This document shows positions 52,016-64,000 of a DNA stretch of 64,000 nt, in pieces. The notes beneath the pieces were generated by a model. It had not been told where the DNA came from and made no database searches. It was given only the letters and a program-made list of their open reading frames with translations. A program made the translations under genes and the position numbers. Location of the stretch: positions 33,101,518 through 33,165,517 of the forward strand of contig NW_024881313.1 of assembly GCF_018691265.1 (NCBI RefSeq). Reading direction: 5' to 3'. The number at the start of each line of letters is the position of its first letter. Within the stretch, counting starts at the first letter, position 1. The DNA is from Tyto alba. Its lineage: Eukaryota; Chordata; Aves; Strigiformes; Tytonidae.

Positions 52016-55000
52016 TCTGAATATTTCAGTATATGATTTACCAACAGAAATACTTGTTTTGCAGAGAAAGACCCACGATATAACGTAGGTGTCTATAGCA
52101 GGGGTATCCTTTCCCTGACAGGAGGATGCCTGCCTGTGCACAAACCCCTGCCACAGCACCCAGCCCTCATTGTGCACAGTGTGGGGAGCTGAGCCCAACT
52201 CACGGGTGTCTGTCTCTAAGTGGATCTGGCCCTTAATCAGGAAAGGGAATTAAATTCTGTGGTGTTCCGCATACTAATGACTCAAGGACATAAATCATAT
52301 TTGACACAACATATTAAATATCTCATAAAACTTCATCAACATGGCAGAATATATCCTGTGTTTTCCAGCTTTTTAAAAATTTCAATAATTCAGATAAAAA
52401 CGATACCACAATTTTACCATTGCCAGAGAAGATTATCAGGAGTGTAAAAATAAGGTAAACAGCCTGTTACCACACACCTCGGAAGACAAAACATGATGAG
52501 GTGTTTACAAGGTTGGCTAAGAAAACAAACTCTAATTAAGTTTTTATATGATTGATACTGTAGATTTAACCACTCTATTATACAAAGCAAACCAATGAAA
52601 CCATGGTATGTTTCCTTGTCTTGCTTTGGCCTGCATCTCAAGGGTGCTTATAAATAGTTAAACAGCTGTATCAGAATTCATCAGTTTTTAGAGAAAAATT
52701 AAACCTCAACATTCATATCTATGATATAACGACTTACAAATCAGCATATAATTAATCTTGATATTAACTGCATACCCTTGTGGTATATGATTTATTATGG
52801 GTTGTTCATCTAACTTCTTCTATGGCTATTACTTCATGCACATACAATCTAATAACTTTCGATGCAGTAGCAGGTGGTACTTCATAATAAAGACATTAAC
52901 ATTTTTGGAAAAAATACTTTTATATCAATTGATCATACTCTATTTTCACTTCTCTAATGGACTTGATAGTGATTAAAAATTAAACCTGAAATATAGATCT
53001 CACACTTCCATCTTCATCCTGACTGCCTTTTTAATCAGGTTTCATACTGTATTTTTCTTATTTCAAAACCACATTATATACCTATAGTTTTATATACCTG
53101 CAGCCTTCCTAATGTATGCTTATTCAGGGGGGATAACATCCTCTATTCTTTCCTCTGTTTAGACTGGGAGTTCTCTGAGAGGTTTCAGCATTTGAAGAGG
53201 CAGCTTATTCAATTTAACTAACAAGGGTCTTCTGGACAATGCTGTAACTTATTGTAGGATTCAGCCATTAGTGTTATTTTGGTTCGTAGCTCTGAAATGT
53301 CTCTCTCCCTACATGAACTCCAGCTACTGCAAGACAGGTGGTTACTTACTTATCAAAGCAGCTATCAGAGATACAGTCCCTGAGATAGCCAGACAAGTCC
53401 TTACTTGTCTTTGAGGAAGGTCTCCAGATAGAGCTAAAAGATAAAGCCCAGCACACATCAAATAATTTGAAAAATGCTTGGAAATAAATGCAAAACTAAA
53501 AGCATTCCTGCAGCAGCCAAGAAACATATGGGAGAACAAAATGTAATGACCACAGTTGACCACAATAGAAACATAACTATTCAAAAAGAAAATTTCCTAT
53601 ACTAATACTGCTCCTTTACTCCTTTCTCAGATATTATTGCTCCTCAGATTAATCATTCATTTATAGACCTCTCTAAATTCATCCAGCCTCCCAGTGCGGT
53701 AATGGGATGATTGGATAAATTGACAATTACCAAAAGAAATGCTGCAGCAGCTAAAGAAGATGGCGATGTTTAGGTTGGCATTGCACGGAGAGGGTGAGGT
53801 GCAGGCAGTAGACATACTCATATATACACAACAAATAAAAGAGAATTTACCAGTAGTGACTATCATTCTGCTAATAACCAGATTTTCAAATTCTCAGCAG
53901 TCTTGACAGTGGATGCTAAAAGTTCCCATCAAAACTATGACCTCCCTGTGTCAGAAATTGTCCTAACATTACATGTAAAGTGCTTAATTAAAAGAAGCAG
54001 TGTTGACCCTATAGACTCTGTTAAGCAAATCACTGTTGACAACCTGAAATGTTTTCACATCATTAGCGTACCTCTGAGACAGCCAGCAGCCAAAAACCAT
54101 GATGTTCTCTGAAATGGTGAAGGTGCTCCCTCCCAACCCTCTCCGTAAAAAAGTGCTTTCGGAGTCTCCTTGTACCTCTACATATTGACACAATGTCAGA
54201 GAGTTAGTCTGTTAATATGAATCAAATTCATGTGATTTAGGATCTATTTCAAGAAGCTCCATCTTCCACGACCGAATTCTGTCTCAAGACAATGCCCTGA
54301 AGCAGATTCACACCTAGAATTGCAGTATTCTGGCCATCGTAAAAAGCAACTACATTCACCATATGTTTACTGGTTGAAATAAGGTTCTTGCATAGATGTG
54401 ATGGCTCTCTCCTTTCAAATAAGCAATGAGCTACCACACGACGCAGAAGTCAGTAGCAGCCAATACAGCACCAAAGTCCAGGCAGGCGGCACTAGCTGCT
54501 GTAGCGAGCGATGCACACTGCTCCCCAGCTTTGCAGCGTGTGTTCACACACAGAAATCAGGATTTGTGGCCCAAAGCTGAAAGTGGGTGAAAACCCGCTA
54601 GCTTTCCAAATTGCTTTAAAGTCATAAGCCAGATCCATGCTAAGATAACAGCTGTTTGCACATGATGCCCTTAGAAAGCAGCTTGCCATGCTGTCACTGC
54701 AAATAACAGAAAACTGCTTTAGTTTGGTTTTCCATGATCATTCCCAGCTATTCTTCAGAGTTTAAAGATCTAATCCTGTTTGTAAAATTCAATTAGGCTT
54801 TGCAAAAAAAAAATAATTAGTCATTAAAGTTTTAGATAAACAGATCTAAGCTAAGAATAAGCTGCACCACTACTCCAGTGAATTTCAAGATTAAAGAAAA
54901 TCAATATACTGTGTCATATTCCAGTAAAATATTATCTGCAGTATAGCTTGTTTTCTCATTTGTGCATGAAGTTAAAATTTAAGCCTGATTCTCAGTGACT

Positions 55001-56790
55001 GCTATTATGATGAAACATTAAATAAAAAATAGTAAAAATTATTCACCTTCCATACAAGCATGTTTCTTTTTACAATAGGTGGCCAAGTAATGACCTGACT
55101 TTTTGGAGTGGCGGAAGAGGCAGAACCCTGGGTCTGAACACCCTCCCAAAGGGGAGGCAGCACAGCGGCACCTGCCTTTTACTAGACATCTAACACAGCA
55201 GTGCAACAACAATTTTCATTTGCAATCAATTAAAAATTAGTCAAGCTATTGTTTCACTTGCTGTCATTGCTTTCCCTGGTTCTTTTTGCTTTCAGGGATA
55301 CCTCAGGGCATGGGCAGAGAGGAAATTCTGGGGAAGGAGAGAGCATTAGGGTTTGCAAATGTTCCTCTGACTGGTGGTATTTTACAAACCCCAAGTGTAG
55401 AAATGGCACAGCTGGGTTTTGCTCTCCGTCCTAAAGCAGATTCTCTTCAGCCTGTACATTAATAAATGTTAATTTTATCCCACTGTGTTTACAAGGTGAT
55501 TTTCAAATTCCTCTTGATTTAATAGAGAACTTTGGTGTTCAGCACTTGCAAAAACACTGCCATTTAGATAGACACCTTCAGACAGATTTAGGTATTTAAC
55601 CTGAAGAGTCAACATTTGCAGTTCTACAGAAGGATTACTTAAGCTTTCAGGGCAAACTTGTACATTGTCAAATGCGCTGCATGTTGTGCTAACCTGGATC
55701 CCTGCCTTGCCTCTATAGATATGCCTATACTAGGGAATTAAACATGGCCTGGCCCAGGCAGTGGGACTCAGTTGTCCATATCATAGCAACTCCATCTCCA
55801 TACCACAAGCAAAGAAAAAATAAGTCTCAGAGGAAAGTTTTGAGTTCAGCCCAGGAGCACCAAGTGGCCAACTTGATCTGCAGCATAAAAGAGCTGAACA
55901 GTGTGGAGGTGTCAGAGCATGTCCTGCTGTCACTGAGTGGGCTGTTGCAGTGTTGAGTTTATTGACATAGATGTAAGGTTTCTGCAACTCAGGAACAAAT
56001 CCTTAATGAGCCAGGAAGAAAGGAAGAAGCTCTTTTATAATTATGTTGTATTAAACATTTGCTGTCCTCTCATACACTTCCGGGATGAACCCTTTTCCTA
56101 ATTCAATATGGACTTTATTCCAAGAACAATCTGATAAATTCCCAAAGAACTGGCAAGAAAATCTCAAGGAAAAGAAGAAAAACAAGCATTTTTCTTCTCA
56201 AATATTTAATAGCCACAACGTATAAAGAATTGTTGAAGATCTGCCAACATTTCCAATGATTTTCAAAGTCATACCATTTTTACTTGCTTCAGAACTGCTG
56301 ATATCAGCAAGCATGCCCTTCTAAATAATTTATTGGCATTTCTACATAAATTAGATACTTAAAGGTGAAGATGCCATGAACCTTGTGGAGGCTGAGTGCT
56401 CACTACATGGACTATAATCCATCAACACAACAGACAGATCTCCAAACTGGCTTAAACCCCAGCAGGCTCACTGTTTGGAAAGAGTTCAAGGACTCCAGAG
56501 ACTGAAATACACTATTGAAATGTCACTTGTAGTAAAAGCACATCCTACACAAAAATAAATCACCATAAGATAAGGTATAAACCTCGGATAGTTATAAATT
56601 GATCATTTAAATCACGTTAGTTACTGCTTATGAAAATAAGAAATGCAAAAAACATGTTTACTTTAACTAATGTATAAGACAGGACGGTTTACAAGGCAGA
56701 ACCATCAGCTAAAGCACGTATCTACATAAAGTTTAAATTCCTCAGTAACACACCTTAGTCCCACCTATCAGTTTTTAAAGTCACCATGTG

Positions 56791-56808
56791 TTTTTTTTTT
56801 TTTTTTTT
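56791..56808 (+). repeat. Poly-T tract
   Basis: A run of about 18 T followed by CCC. Confidence 0.8.
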
Positions 56809-57377
56809 CCCAAAAACTATATAATAGCAGATGACTGCTTTGCAGGATTTGGCCACTGGAAAATGTTATGTTGGTATTTTATCCTGTAACTACTATACTT
56901 ATAAAGACTCCCTGACAGCTAAGGAAACTGTCTGAAGATGATGAATGATATTTCAGGATGAAAGCTGAGGGTGAGAAACCTGTGAAAAAAAAACACATTG
57001 CACTAGCAAAGAGCAGATCAATATCTTAAATCTCCAAAATTTGTTTTGAGATGAAAGAGAAAAAAAAATATAAAAGGACTCCTGTTCTGGCTAGATAATC
57101 ATGGCAGCCAAGGTTGCGTGGCTACTGTTAGGATGAATCCATTGTTTGGATGGATCCCTAAAACACATTGGTATAAGGCGGTGAGAAAAGCCAGTGATTA
57201 ATTAAATGCTAAAGGGGATGTAAAGATGATAAAAGCAGCATTTTCACCAGAAACCATGAGGGTAGGAGTGGTAAAGTTGCTACTTGACATAGAAGTGAAC
57301 AAGACAGAACAAGACTAAAAATGGAAATAAGCAGGACAATCAGCACCAGTACCTTGAGAGATTAAGTTACAAAGAGT

Positions 57378-57462
57378 AAAAAAAAAAAAAAAACAAAAAA
57401 CCAAAACAAAACCAAAAACAAACAAACAAAAAAAAACCCCAAACAAACAAACAAAAAAAAAA
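57378..57462 (+). repeat. A-rich tract with AAAC units
   Basis: About 85 bases with no G or T, built from A runs and AAAC or CAAA units. The subsection ending AAAACCCCAAACAAACAAAC repeats the preceding motif loosely. It is the longest simple-sequence tract in the window. Confidence 0.85.
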
Positions 57463-60400
57463 TGACCACCTGATGAAATCAACACTAATGGCCTAAAATT
57501 TACAGAAACCTGAGTTACAGCAAGTGAAGGGGAAAGGAAGCTGCTGGCAGCAGAGATAACAAGTGAGTGTCACTGAAGGTCATTGTATGACCTGGTCTCT
57601 GGGGGACTAACCACAGCCCACCAAGAGATGGGGAAGGAGTGCTCAGCCCTCCATGTGTGAACACAGGTGCAAGTGCAAGAATTCCTGTTTCAATACAAAT
57701 CTTGGTTTGCATTTATTAAATGGGCTGATGTTCTCCTCATTGGGAATTCACAGGAATGGACACAAAGAAAGATGCCAGCATAGTGATTTTTTTCAGCTAT
57801 TGGCCAAAAAACTCTTTACAAGTGTTTTTTTGATCTAATTCATATAGCACAAACTCAAACCATGTGGGGGTTCAAACAAAATGAATAAACTAAATGGATG
57901 ATGATCAGTGAAACTAGGGAATTTTCAAGTGTAAATGGAATTTGTGGATTCTGAGCTTTTCCTATTTATTCTTGAAAAGTCTGCTTTGACAATGGATTAA
58001 AAATGTTTTATTGCATCTTCTTATTCAGTGACTATGAAAAAAAAGGGAGAAGATTAGACATTTGTGTACTTGCTGTAAACTATGAGTTTTGCTTTGCTCC
58101 CTGGCTCTATATTCTTTTCAGTATTTGTTTCTGACTCTGACAAATCATCTCTCTTAGCACTATCCAGATTATAGTTTTGAGGCCAAATAGAAAATAAAGT
58201 ATAGCATCATCCTCCTTGTGAGGAGATGCAGGAAACTAATTAATCAGAATTCAGTCACCATAACGATTTAAACCATGTCTGACTTCCTACCTTGCTACTT
58301 GCCATTCCTAACATTACTACCTGTTTCAGATGAGACACTCAGAGGAAATGGGGTTCTATGCTCACATTTACACTACACCATTATTTTATCTTAATGACTA
58401 ACACGCCCTGTTTAATAAAGCCCTGGCATCAACTTTATTACATCCTGCACTGCTAATGATTTGGTAGTCACCTAATGCATTAATCTTGATTCATAGCTCA
58501 CTTGAAATATTTATATAGTACAAAATGCTTAAGTGAAGGTCAGTTGCATACAAAGCTTCAAAGAATAAATTGCAAGATTTTGTTTTGCGCCTAGCTCTGC
58601 CTCAGCAGGAAAGCATGGCTCCCTCCACCCCTGAACTAGCCCCGGTTGTGCCCCCAGACATCTCACCCTGCTCTCCCTTGCCAGAGAGAGCCAGGGACTC
58701 CCAGAGATGCCTGGTCTGCTTCTATTCCCCAGATACCTACACCTAGCTACAAACTGAGACCTACCGAGTACTGAAATTCCTTACTCTGTGTCCACCCCAC
58801 ATACCTTAAAAGTGTTTGAGTCCCAAATTTCAAACTAAAATTCCCTAAACAAAGGAACAGCACCAATTGAGGATGTCCAGGAAGCGACCTCAAAAGGCCT
58901 TTGCATCATGCACTGGATGAAGCAGAAGCCCCTACTACTAGAATATTAACAAATATACAGTGACAAATAAGGTATTGATATAAACCAGCTTAGAATTACT
59001 GATTCAGAAGCACATCAAAAGATATATGGAAACAGTTGACAAGCACAGAATGGTACCTACATCATCAGTAGGCACCAGTGACCCTGGCAGGCAGACAAGG
59101 GTTGGGTTTAAGAGATGGTCCAGCAACCATGGGCAGCAAAATGAGCCATATGGCAACAAACATAAGATTATATTACTGAAGGAAGAACTTTATTTTCACT
59201 GCTTTTTGCATTCATAAAGGAACATGTGCAAATACTTTCAGCTGGTTTCACCATAATTCCTCTGACATTAAAAGTACAAGCTGTCCCAGGGAAATTCAAG
59301 CCATAGGACATAATGCAGACTGTATGGGATCTAGAATATACGCAGAGAGATGAAATCTCTGAAAAAGCTAGACAGGCCTTTCTCTAAGTATAAAAGGAGT
59401 ACGCTGAATCCCAGCCATAAGTGCTTCTGCAAGGCTATTCCCAAGCCACACAAGGCAGGGCAGACAATACAATACCACAGGCTGCTAAGCCTGCAACCAG
59501 CTCTTTGCCACTTTTCCAGTGTATACCTCAAAGCACATAGGAAGTATCAGTACTGCTTCCAGCAGCACTCATTTTATGCGCTACTTCTGCAGGTGGTATG
59601 TGGTTTTCTACTACAGCATTTCAGCACGGATGTTGGCTGCAAGATGTTGTTGAGGCTGAAAGTTAGCTGTAAAATCCGGGGTCGGTGAGGAAGAATCCTA
59701 CACAGCCCTCCTTCTCTGCACTTTCTTCTCTTTGCAGCTGTTTTTTTGTTGCCCATGCGCTCTCTAATGATATGAATCATGGAGCAGAAGGAACAGTTTA
59801 ATCAATAAAGCGCTTAATTGCTAAAAGTTTTTCCACAACCACAAACTCATGGCCAAGAGACCACACTATCTGTCACTGAAGATGTATTATGAGGGAGAAA
59901 GAAAGAAGCTTGAGTGTCATTAGCAAAACAATCATAAAATAACCCATAAAAATTGGAAATATGACCCATTGAGAGCGTATAAACATAAAACAGTGTGGTC
60001 TCCAAGATGGAATCATACTGCATTACAGATAATTCCACATAATGTGGTTTAAAATGGCAAGCTGTATTTGTATTTTAAGGTGCACAGACATATTTATTAT
60101 GTGCAGTCAGTTTACTCTATTGCTTCATGAATTCAAGGAAAAATGTAGTTTCCATCAAATTGGATTGCATTAAGTGGTCACTGCACATTGAGAAGAACAG
60201 TCTATTGCTCTCAAACGAAAGATCTACCTGGAAACATATGTGAGACCATGAATTTCCAAATATTGGACACTGTGTCATATAGCAGTGATTAAAATGAATC
60301 TGTTGCAGTTATGATCCTTTATATGCAATGCTTCCTTGAATACTTACTTGCTTTGCTATGAAGATATATGTAAAGAGCTCAGCAAAATAATCTGCCTCAG

Positions 60401-61394
60401 CACTTCTGTTATAATTAAATGCAGTCACATGTTGGCACAAGTAATGACCACCATCTGCTCAAAACCATTGCTAGTCTGTCCTTCACCACAAATCACAAAT
60501 CTCCACATGTCCAGCAAAATACCCATTACCAGCTGATTCTCCAAAGCACCATATGAATAATCTGAATATGCAACATGTTTGTTATAGATGAGTGCTAATG
60601 TATTCGGCCTCTAAAAATAATGGCCCGGTTTTGAATGCTTTAATACTAATAACATGAAATGCTTAAAAGAATATACACTAAGTGACCTGGGTTGCGAAGT
60701 CATTCCTCAGGAATTAGAAAAAGACAAGACTTAGGTTGCCTCTTCATGCTGTAAGCATTTGGATGCAACACCATGCCCTGGTCATAGAGTATCCTTGCCT
60801 AAGACTGCATCTCATTTATTTCATAAAGTTTATTTCACACTGTGGGTATGCTCAATGCAACTCTTTCACTAATTATTTTTATTCTGTTTGCATCTCTCAC
60901 CTTTTTACTACTCACCACTCAAACCTCGTTACATTTAAAGATTATTAACTCTCTTAAGAGTTTTCCATTAGGATTTCTACACCCTCAGATGAGGTCTGAG
61001 CACTCTGCAAAGTCTAGATTCTCCCACTGCACGTGGTGGATTTGTAAGCACATATTCTGCAGTAGACAGACTCTGGGACAGAACTCAGCACTTTAGTATT
61101 GCTTCAAGCTCTCATTGCTGTCTGGATGGACTGGGCATGTCTGTGTCAGACTGTACTGTACCCCAGCCCGCTAATAAATATCTGGACACCACTTCCTCTG
61201 AGACTTGCAGTTGTTAAGATTCTACTATAGGTGTCAATGTTGACAGGTCACATATCGGTTGTGGACCTAAGCGTGAATAGAAAAGCTGTGAGCCTGCTTT
61301 TCAACTAGCAGTATGGGCATAGTCTGTGCTATTCATCAGTCTAAAACCCTCAAGCTTTATTCACTTAAGGAACTTTTCTTCCTAACACTTTCAA

Positions 61395-61480
61395 GAAAGT
61401 GAGAATTATTATCCACTTTTGACAAATGTAGAATCAATGCCTAGACAGATGAATGCCCAAATTTACTTCTGATTTGAGAT
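61395..61480 (+). repeat. Weak MIR-like remnant
   Basis: ATTATTATCCACTTTTGACA followed by AATGCCTAGACAGATGAATG and CCCAAATTTA resembles the MIR 3' portion (ATTATCCCCATTTTACAGATG, then the GACTTGCCCAAG region). Divergence is high and several blocks are missing, so the call is tentative. Confidence 0.4.
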
Positions 61481-61872
61481 GCCTAATGTGATATTCACTA
61501 TGTCTGTCTCAACTTCTGCAACCAGTCTTGAAGACAACAACTTATTTCACTGCACAACCTCAGCTTAATCTCTGAAGTCATCAAGCCTGGAGACTGAATA
61601 GGATCGAAGGTGCAGTGAGAAAAACACCTGGGGTAAAGACTGTGTAAGGATACCTATATATGCAAGAGACTGACATATGCAGCCTGACTCTGCTGGTCAA
61701 TCTACATGCAATTTCTAAGTGAACACTGTTAATGAACGGGAGTGTCTCTCATGCTCCTGATTCTTCTGGGGTTTTTTATAGACCTTTGGTGAACAGAGGA
61801 AGATTTCTTGGTAGCTCTTGCATGCACAGCAAAGTGCAAGTGTAATGGTCACAAGTTACAACATGGGGAATT

Positions 61873-62094
61873 CTGATTAGACATTAAAAAAAATCATAAT
61901 GGGAGTGGCAAAGCATTGGAACAAGGGCTAGAGAGTCTGTCATCCCCACCCTTGAAGACTTTCAAAGCTGGTCTGCAAGAGGCCCTGAGCAACCTGATGC
62001 AACTGCAGTCTAGCCCTGCTTGGAGCAGGCCTGAGCAAGCCTACTGCAGCAGTATCTCCAACCTAAGCCTTTCTGTGACTGTCCTTCTGTGATG
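61873..62094 (+). repeat. CR1 LINE 3' fragment
   Basis: It begins CTGATTAGACATTAAAAAAA and continues AAGCATTGGAACAAGGGC, CATCCCCACCCTTGAAGAC, and CTCCAACCTAAGCCTTTCTGTG, ending in a short TCTGTGAT run. This is the CR1 3' segment in sense orientation, moderately diverged, without coding potential. Confidence 0.85.
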
Positions 62095-64000
62095 TCTCCA
62101 CACAGCTTATGCTGTGTAGTGTGGTGTAGAGACTTCTCCCATTGCACCATGGACATGCTCATTGTTCCAAATGAGAAGGAAATAAATGGAGCACATTCCT
62201 GATCCACATAATTTTAAAGATACCATCTGTACAATCATACTCATATATGATAGGTTATTTATTTACAATCCCATCTAGGTCTCCTCATGACCGAGTAAGC
62301 ATCACACAAATGTATATTCCCCTTGAGATGTCACAGTTTGGCTCAGGCAATTAGATCATCATTACTGGAAATAGTAGTAAGCAATATTCTATCTGACATA
62401 AGTAAATTCCAGGGAATGAAATACCTAGTTCCAAATTATAGTATCATCCATGTAGACTTTCTGATAGTCCTGAAAGACAGATAGATGGTCTAGCGAATGG
62501 CTGTAATCATCATACAGTTTAACTCCTAAGACATGTTAAAACAGCAATATTTTCAGGAAAACCAACCTGCAGATGTGAATGGGACCTTCTGGTTGGATAG
62601 GTTCAGTGAAATATGTCAGTAAAATTTCAGAGGATGTTTCCTTCAGATAGTCTTCACTTCCAAAAAGTAGTTTAACAAAAAAACTTAAACATGACCACAG
62701 TTAACTGATTTACCATTAGTAATAATAAATTTGTCAAGCTCAGACTCCATGATTCCTAATTTGAAACAACTCTTTTTTGACACAGTTGGAATATCTTCCA
62801 GGGTATGTAAAACACAAGACCAAGATATGTGTCAGTAAACAATGTTGAAAAGCTACATCTTGTTAAATGGAAAAGGCCAGAGTTCATTCTCTGCTTCAGA
62901 GGCTAAACACCACAACTGCTCCTCAAAGCAGGGTGGTCATGTTTGCAGGGGTCATGGACCACCTGGTTCCCCAAACTGCTCCTCTGGTGTTCCTGGGAGA
63001 GCACTGACTGCCGTGAGACAAAGAAGTGCCGAGGAGCAACTAATGGGAGCAGTAAGGCCAGTGCTCAGGCCTCTCTCCAGCCCTGTGGTCAACTCATATA
63101 TTCATGTATGTGCTGCAACATGTAGGCTTTCAAATATGCCTGGGAGACACATTTTGCTGCCTTACAATACAAACATAGACTTCTGCAGTGCATAATCTTA
63201 TATGTAACAAGGTTTCATGTATTGTATACAAGTACAAAATGTGATTCGTGGCATTCTCAAAGCATTATCTGAATTTATCACCTAACAACTCTCACAACAA
63301 ATAATCCCAATTAGTTCTCAAAACAGGACCTCTGTATCATAGTAATTTTAAAGGATGGGAGTTTCTGGAAACACATGCTGTCTCTGAAAGAGAAAAACAA
63401 AAAGTTAATCCTGACATGATTTATTATCCCCTTCCTCTCATGCAATATTTCAGTTGTTCTTTGTGTTGTGGCCTGATCCTGTAGTCCTTTCTCTTCTAAA
63501 TTGGCCTGTTTTTAACAAAAGAAGGAAGGGCTGCAGGATTAGGTCCTGACCTCCAACCAGTATTCTCCTCAAAGCAAAACAATGCATTCTGCCTGCTCAG
63601 AATTGCCATGATAGTAGGTGGCATAGGGAAATGTAATATTTCTTTGATAAACAAGGTTAAATTGTATTGCTTCAGTTTTTCATTTGAAGAGAGCAGAGAA
63701 TTACCTTCTCCCAGTCTTATCAGGTTCAGAAAGTCACCCATGAATACAGCATTTGGGGATGGGGTGCAGAGTATCTGTGGAAAGATCCATACAGCCCATG
63801 CAGATGGGATTAATCTACTCATTCCCTAGATGTAATTGCAGTTTCACAGAAATTCTGCTAAAAATGCATTTATTTGGCAGTAAATAAGATGACTAATTGC
63901 AAAGGATAGCTGCACATAAATTTCAGACTGAAATTTTTGGCACATTTCTAATTGTCGTATAAAAGAAAATGACACACTCTCTCTACTCATTTTTCCTAAT

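Larger units (their letters stand above)
34601..64000 (-). other. DPP6: Region upstream of DPP6 exon 2: part of intron 1 and possible alternative first exons
   Basis: In gene orientation everything to the right of the exon 2 acceptor is upstream. In mammals, DPP6 has several widely spaced first exons that all splice to this exon, so this 29 kb is expected to be intron 1 of the long form. I see an old MIR-like SINE (36.3 kb), two candidate short first exons (38.8 and 40.9 kb), a second MIR-like remnant (61.4 kb), a CR1 copy (61.9-62.1 kb) and several A- or T-rich tracts. No large CpG island marking a major promoter is visible. Most of 43-61 kb holds nothing I can name. Confidence 0.8.

Overview
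This window is intronic-rich vertebrate nuclear DNA, most likely from a bird. The reasons are CR1 LINE 3' ends with the typical terminal ATTCTRTG-like repeats, a few very old amniote repeat remnants, no Alu, B1 or L1 insertions, and long AT-rich non-coding stretches between short, well-conserved coding exons. It is not prokaryotic: there are no operons, RNA operons, IS elements or CRISPR arrays.

The only protein-coding gene I can support is DPP6 (dipeptidyl peptidase-like 6, DPPX), the auxiliary subunit of Kv4 A-type potassium channels, on the minus strand. Three consecutive exons are present with canonical splice sites and compatible phases. In gene order they are the common exon 2 (34600-34486, cytoplasmic tail end and transmembrane helix), exon 3 (26163-26065, stalk) and exon 4 (2903-2809, start of the beta-propeller). 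Joined, they give an uninterrupted reading frame. Residue differences from my recollection of paralogue DPP10 assign the gene to DPP6. Exon numbers follow the mammalian gene.

Layout: 1-2808 is the start of intron 4, with two CR1 copies. 2904-26064 is intron 3, about 23 kb, with an ancient CR1/L3-like remnant, a 287-codon unassigned open frame, a candidate regulatory element near 22.5 kb and a CR1 fragment at 25.9 kb. 26164-34485 is intron 2, about 8.3 kb. 34601-64000 lies upstream of exon 2 and is part of intron 1 of the long isoforms. It holds an old MIR-like SINE at 36.3 kb, a CR1 copy at 62 kb and simple repeats.

Intron 1 is where DPP6 uses alternative first exons, which set the cytoplasmic N-terminus and so the gating effect on Kv4. 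Two short minus-strand open frames there begin with ATG and run in frame to a donor-like GT of the phase needed to join exon 2. One (40928-40851) begins MNQTAG, like the N-terminus I recall for the fast-inactivation variants DPP6a and DPP10a. The other (38817-38776) begins MSSSKG. Both are unproven and are the best leads here. No novel multi-gene system is visible.
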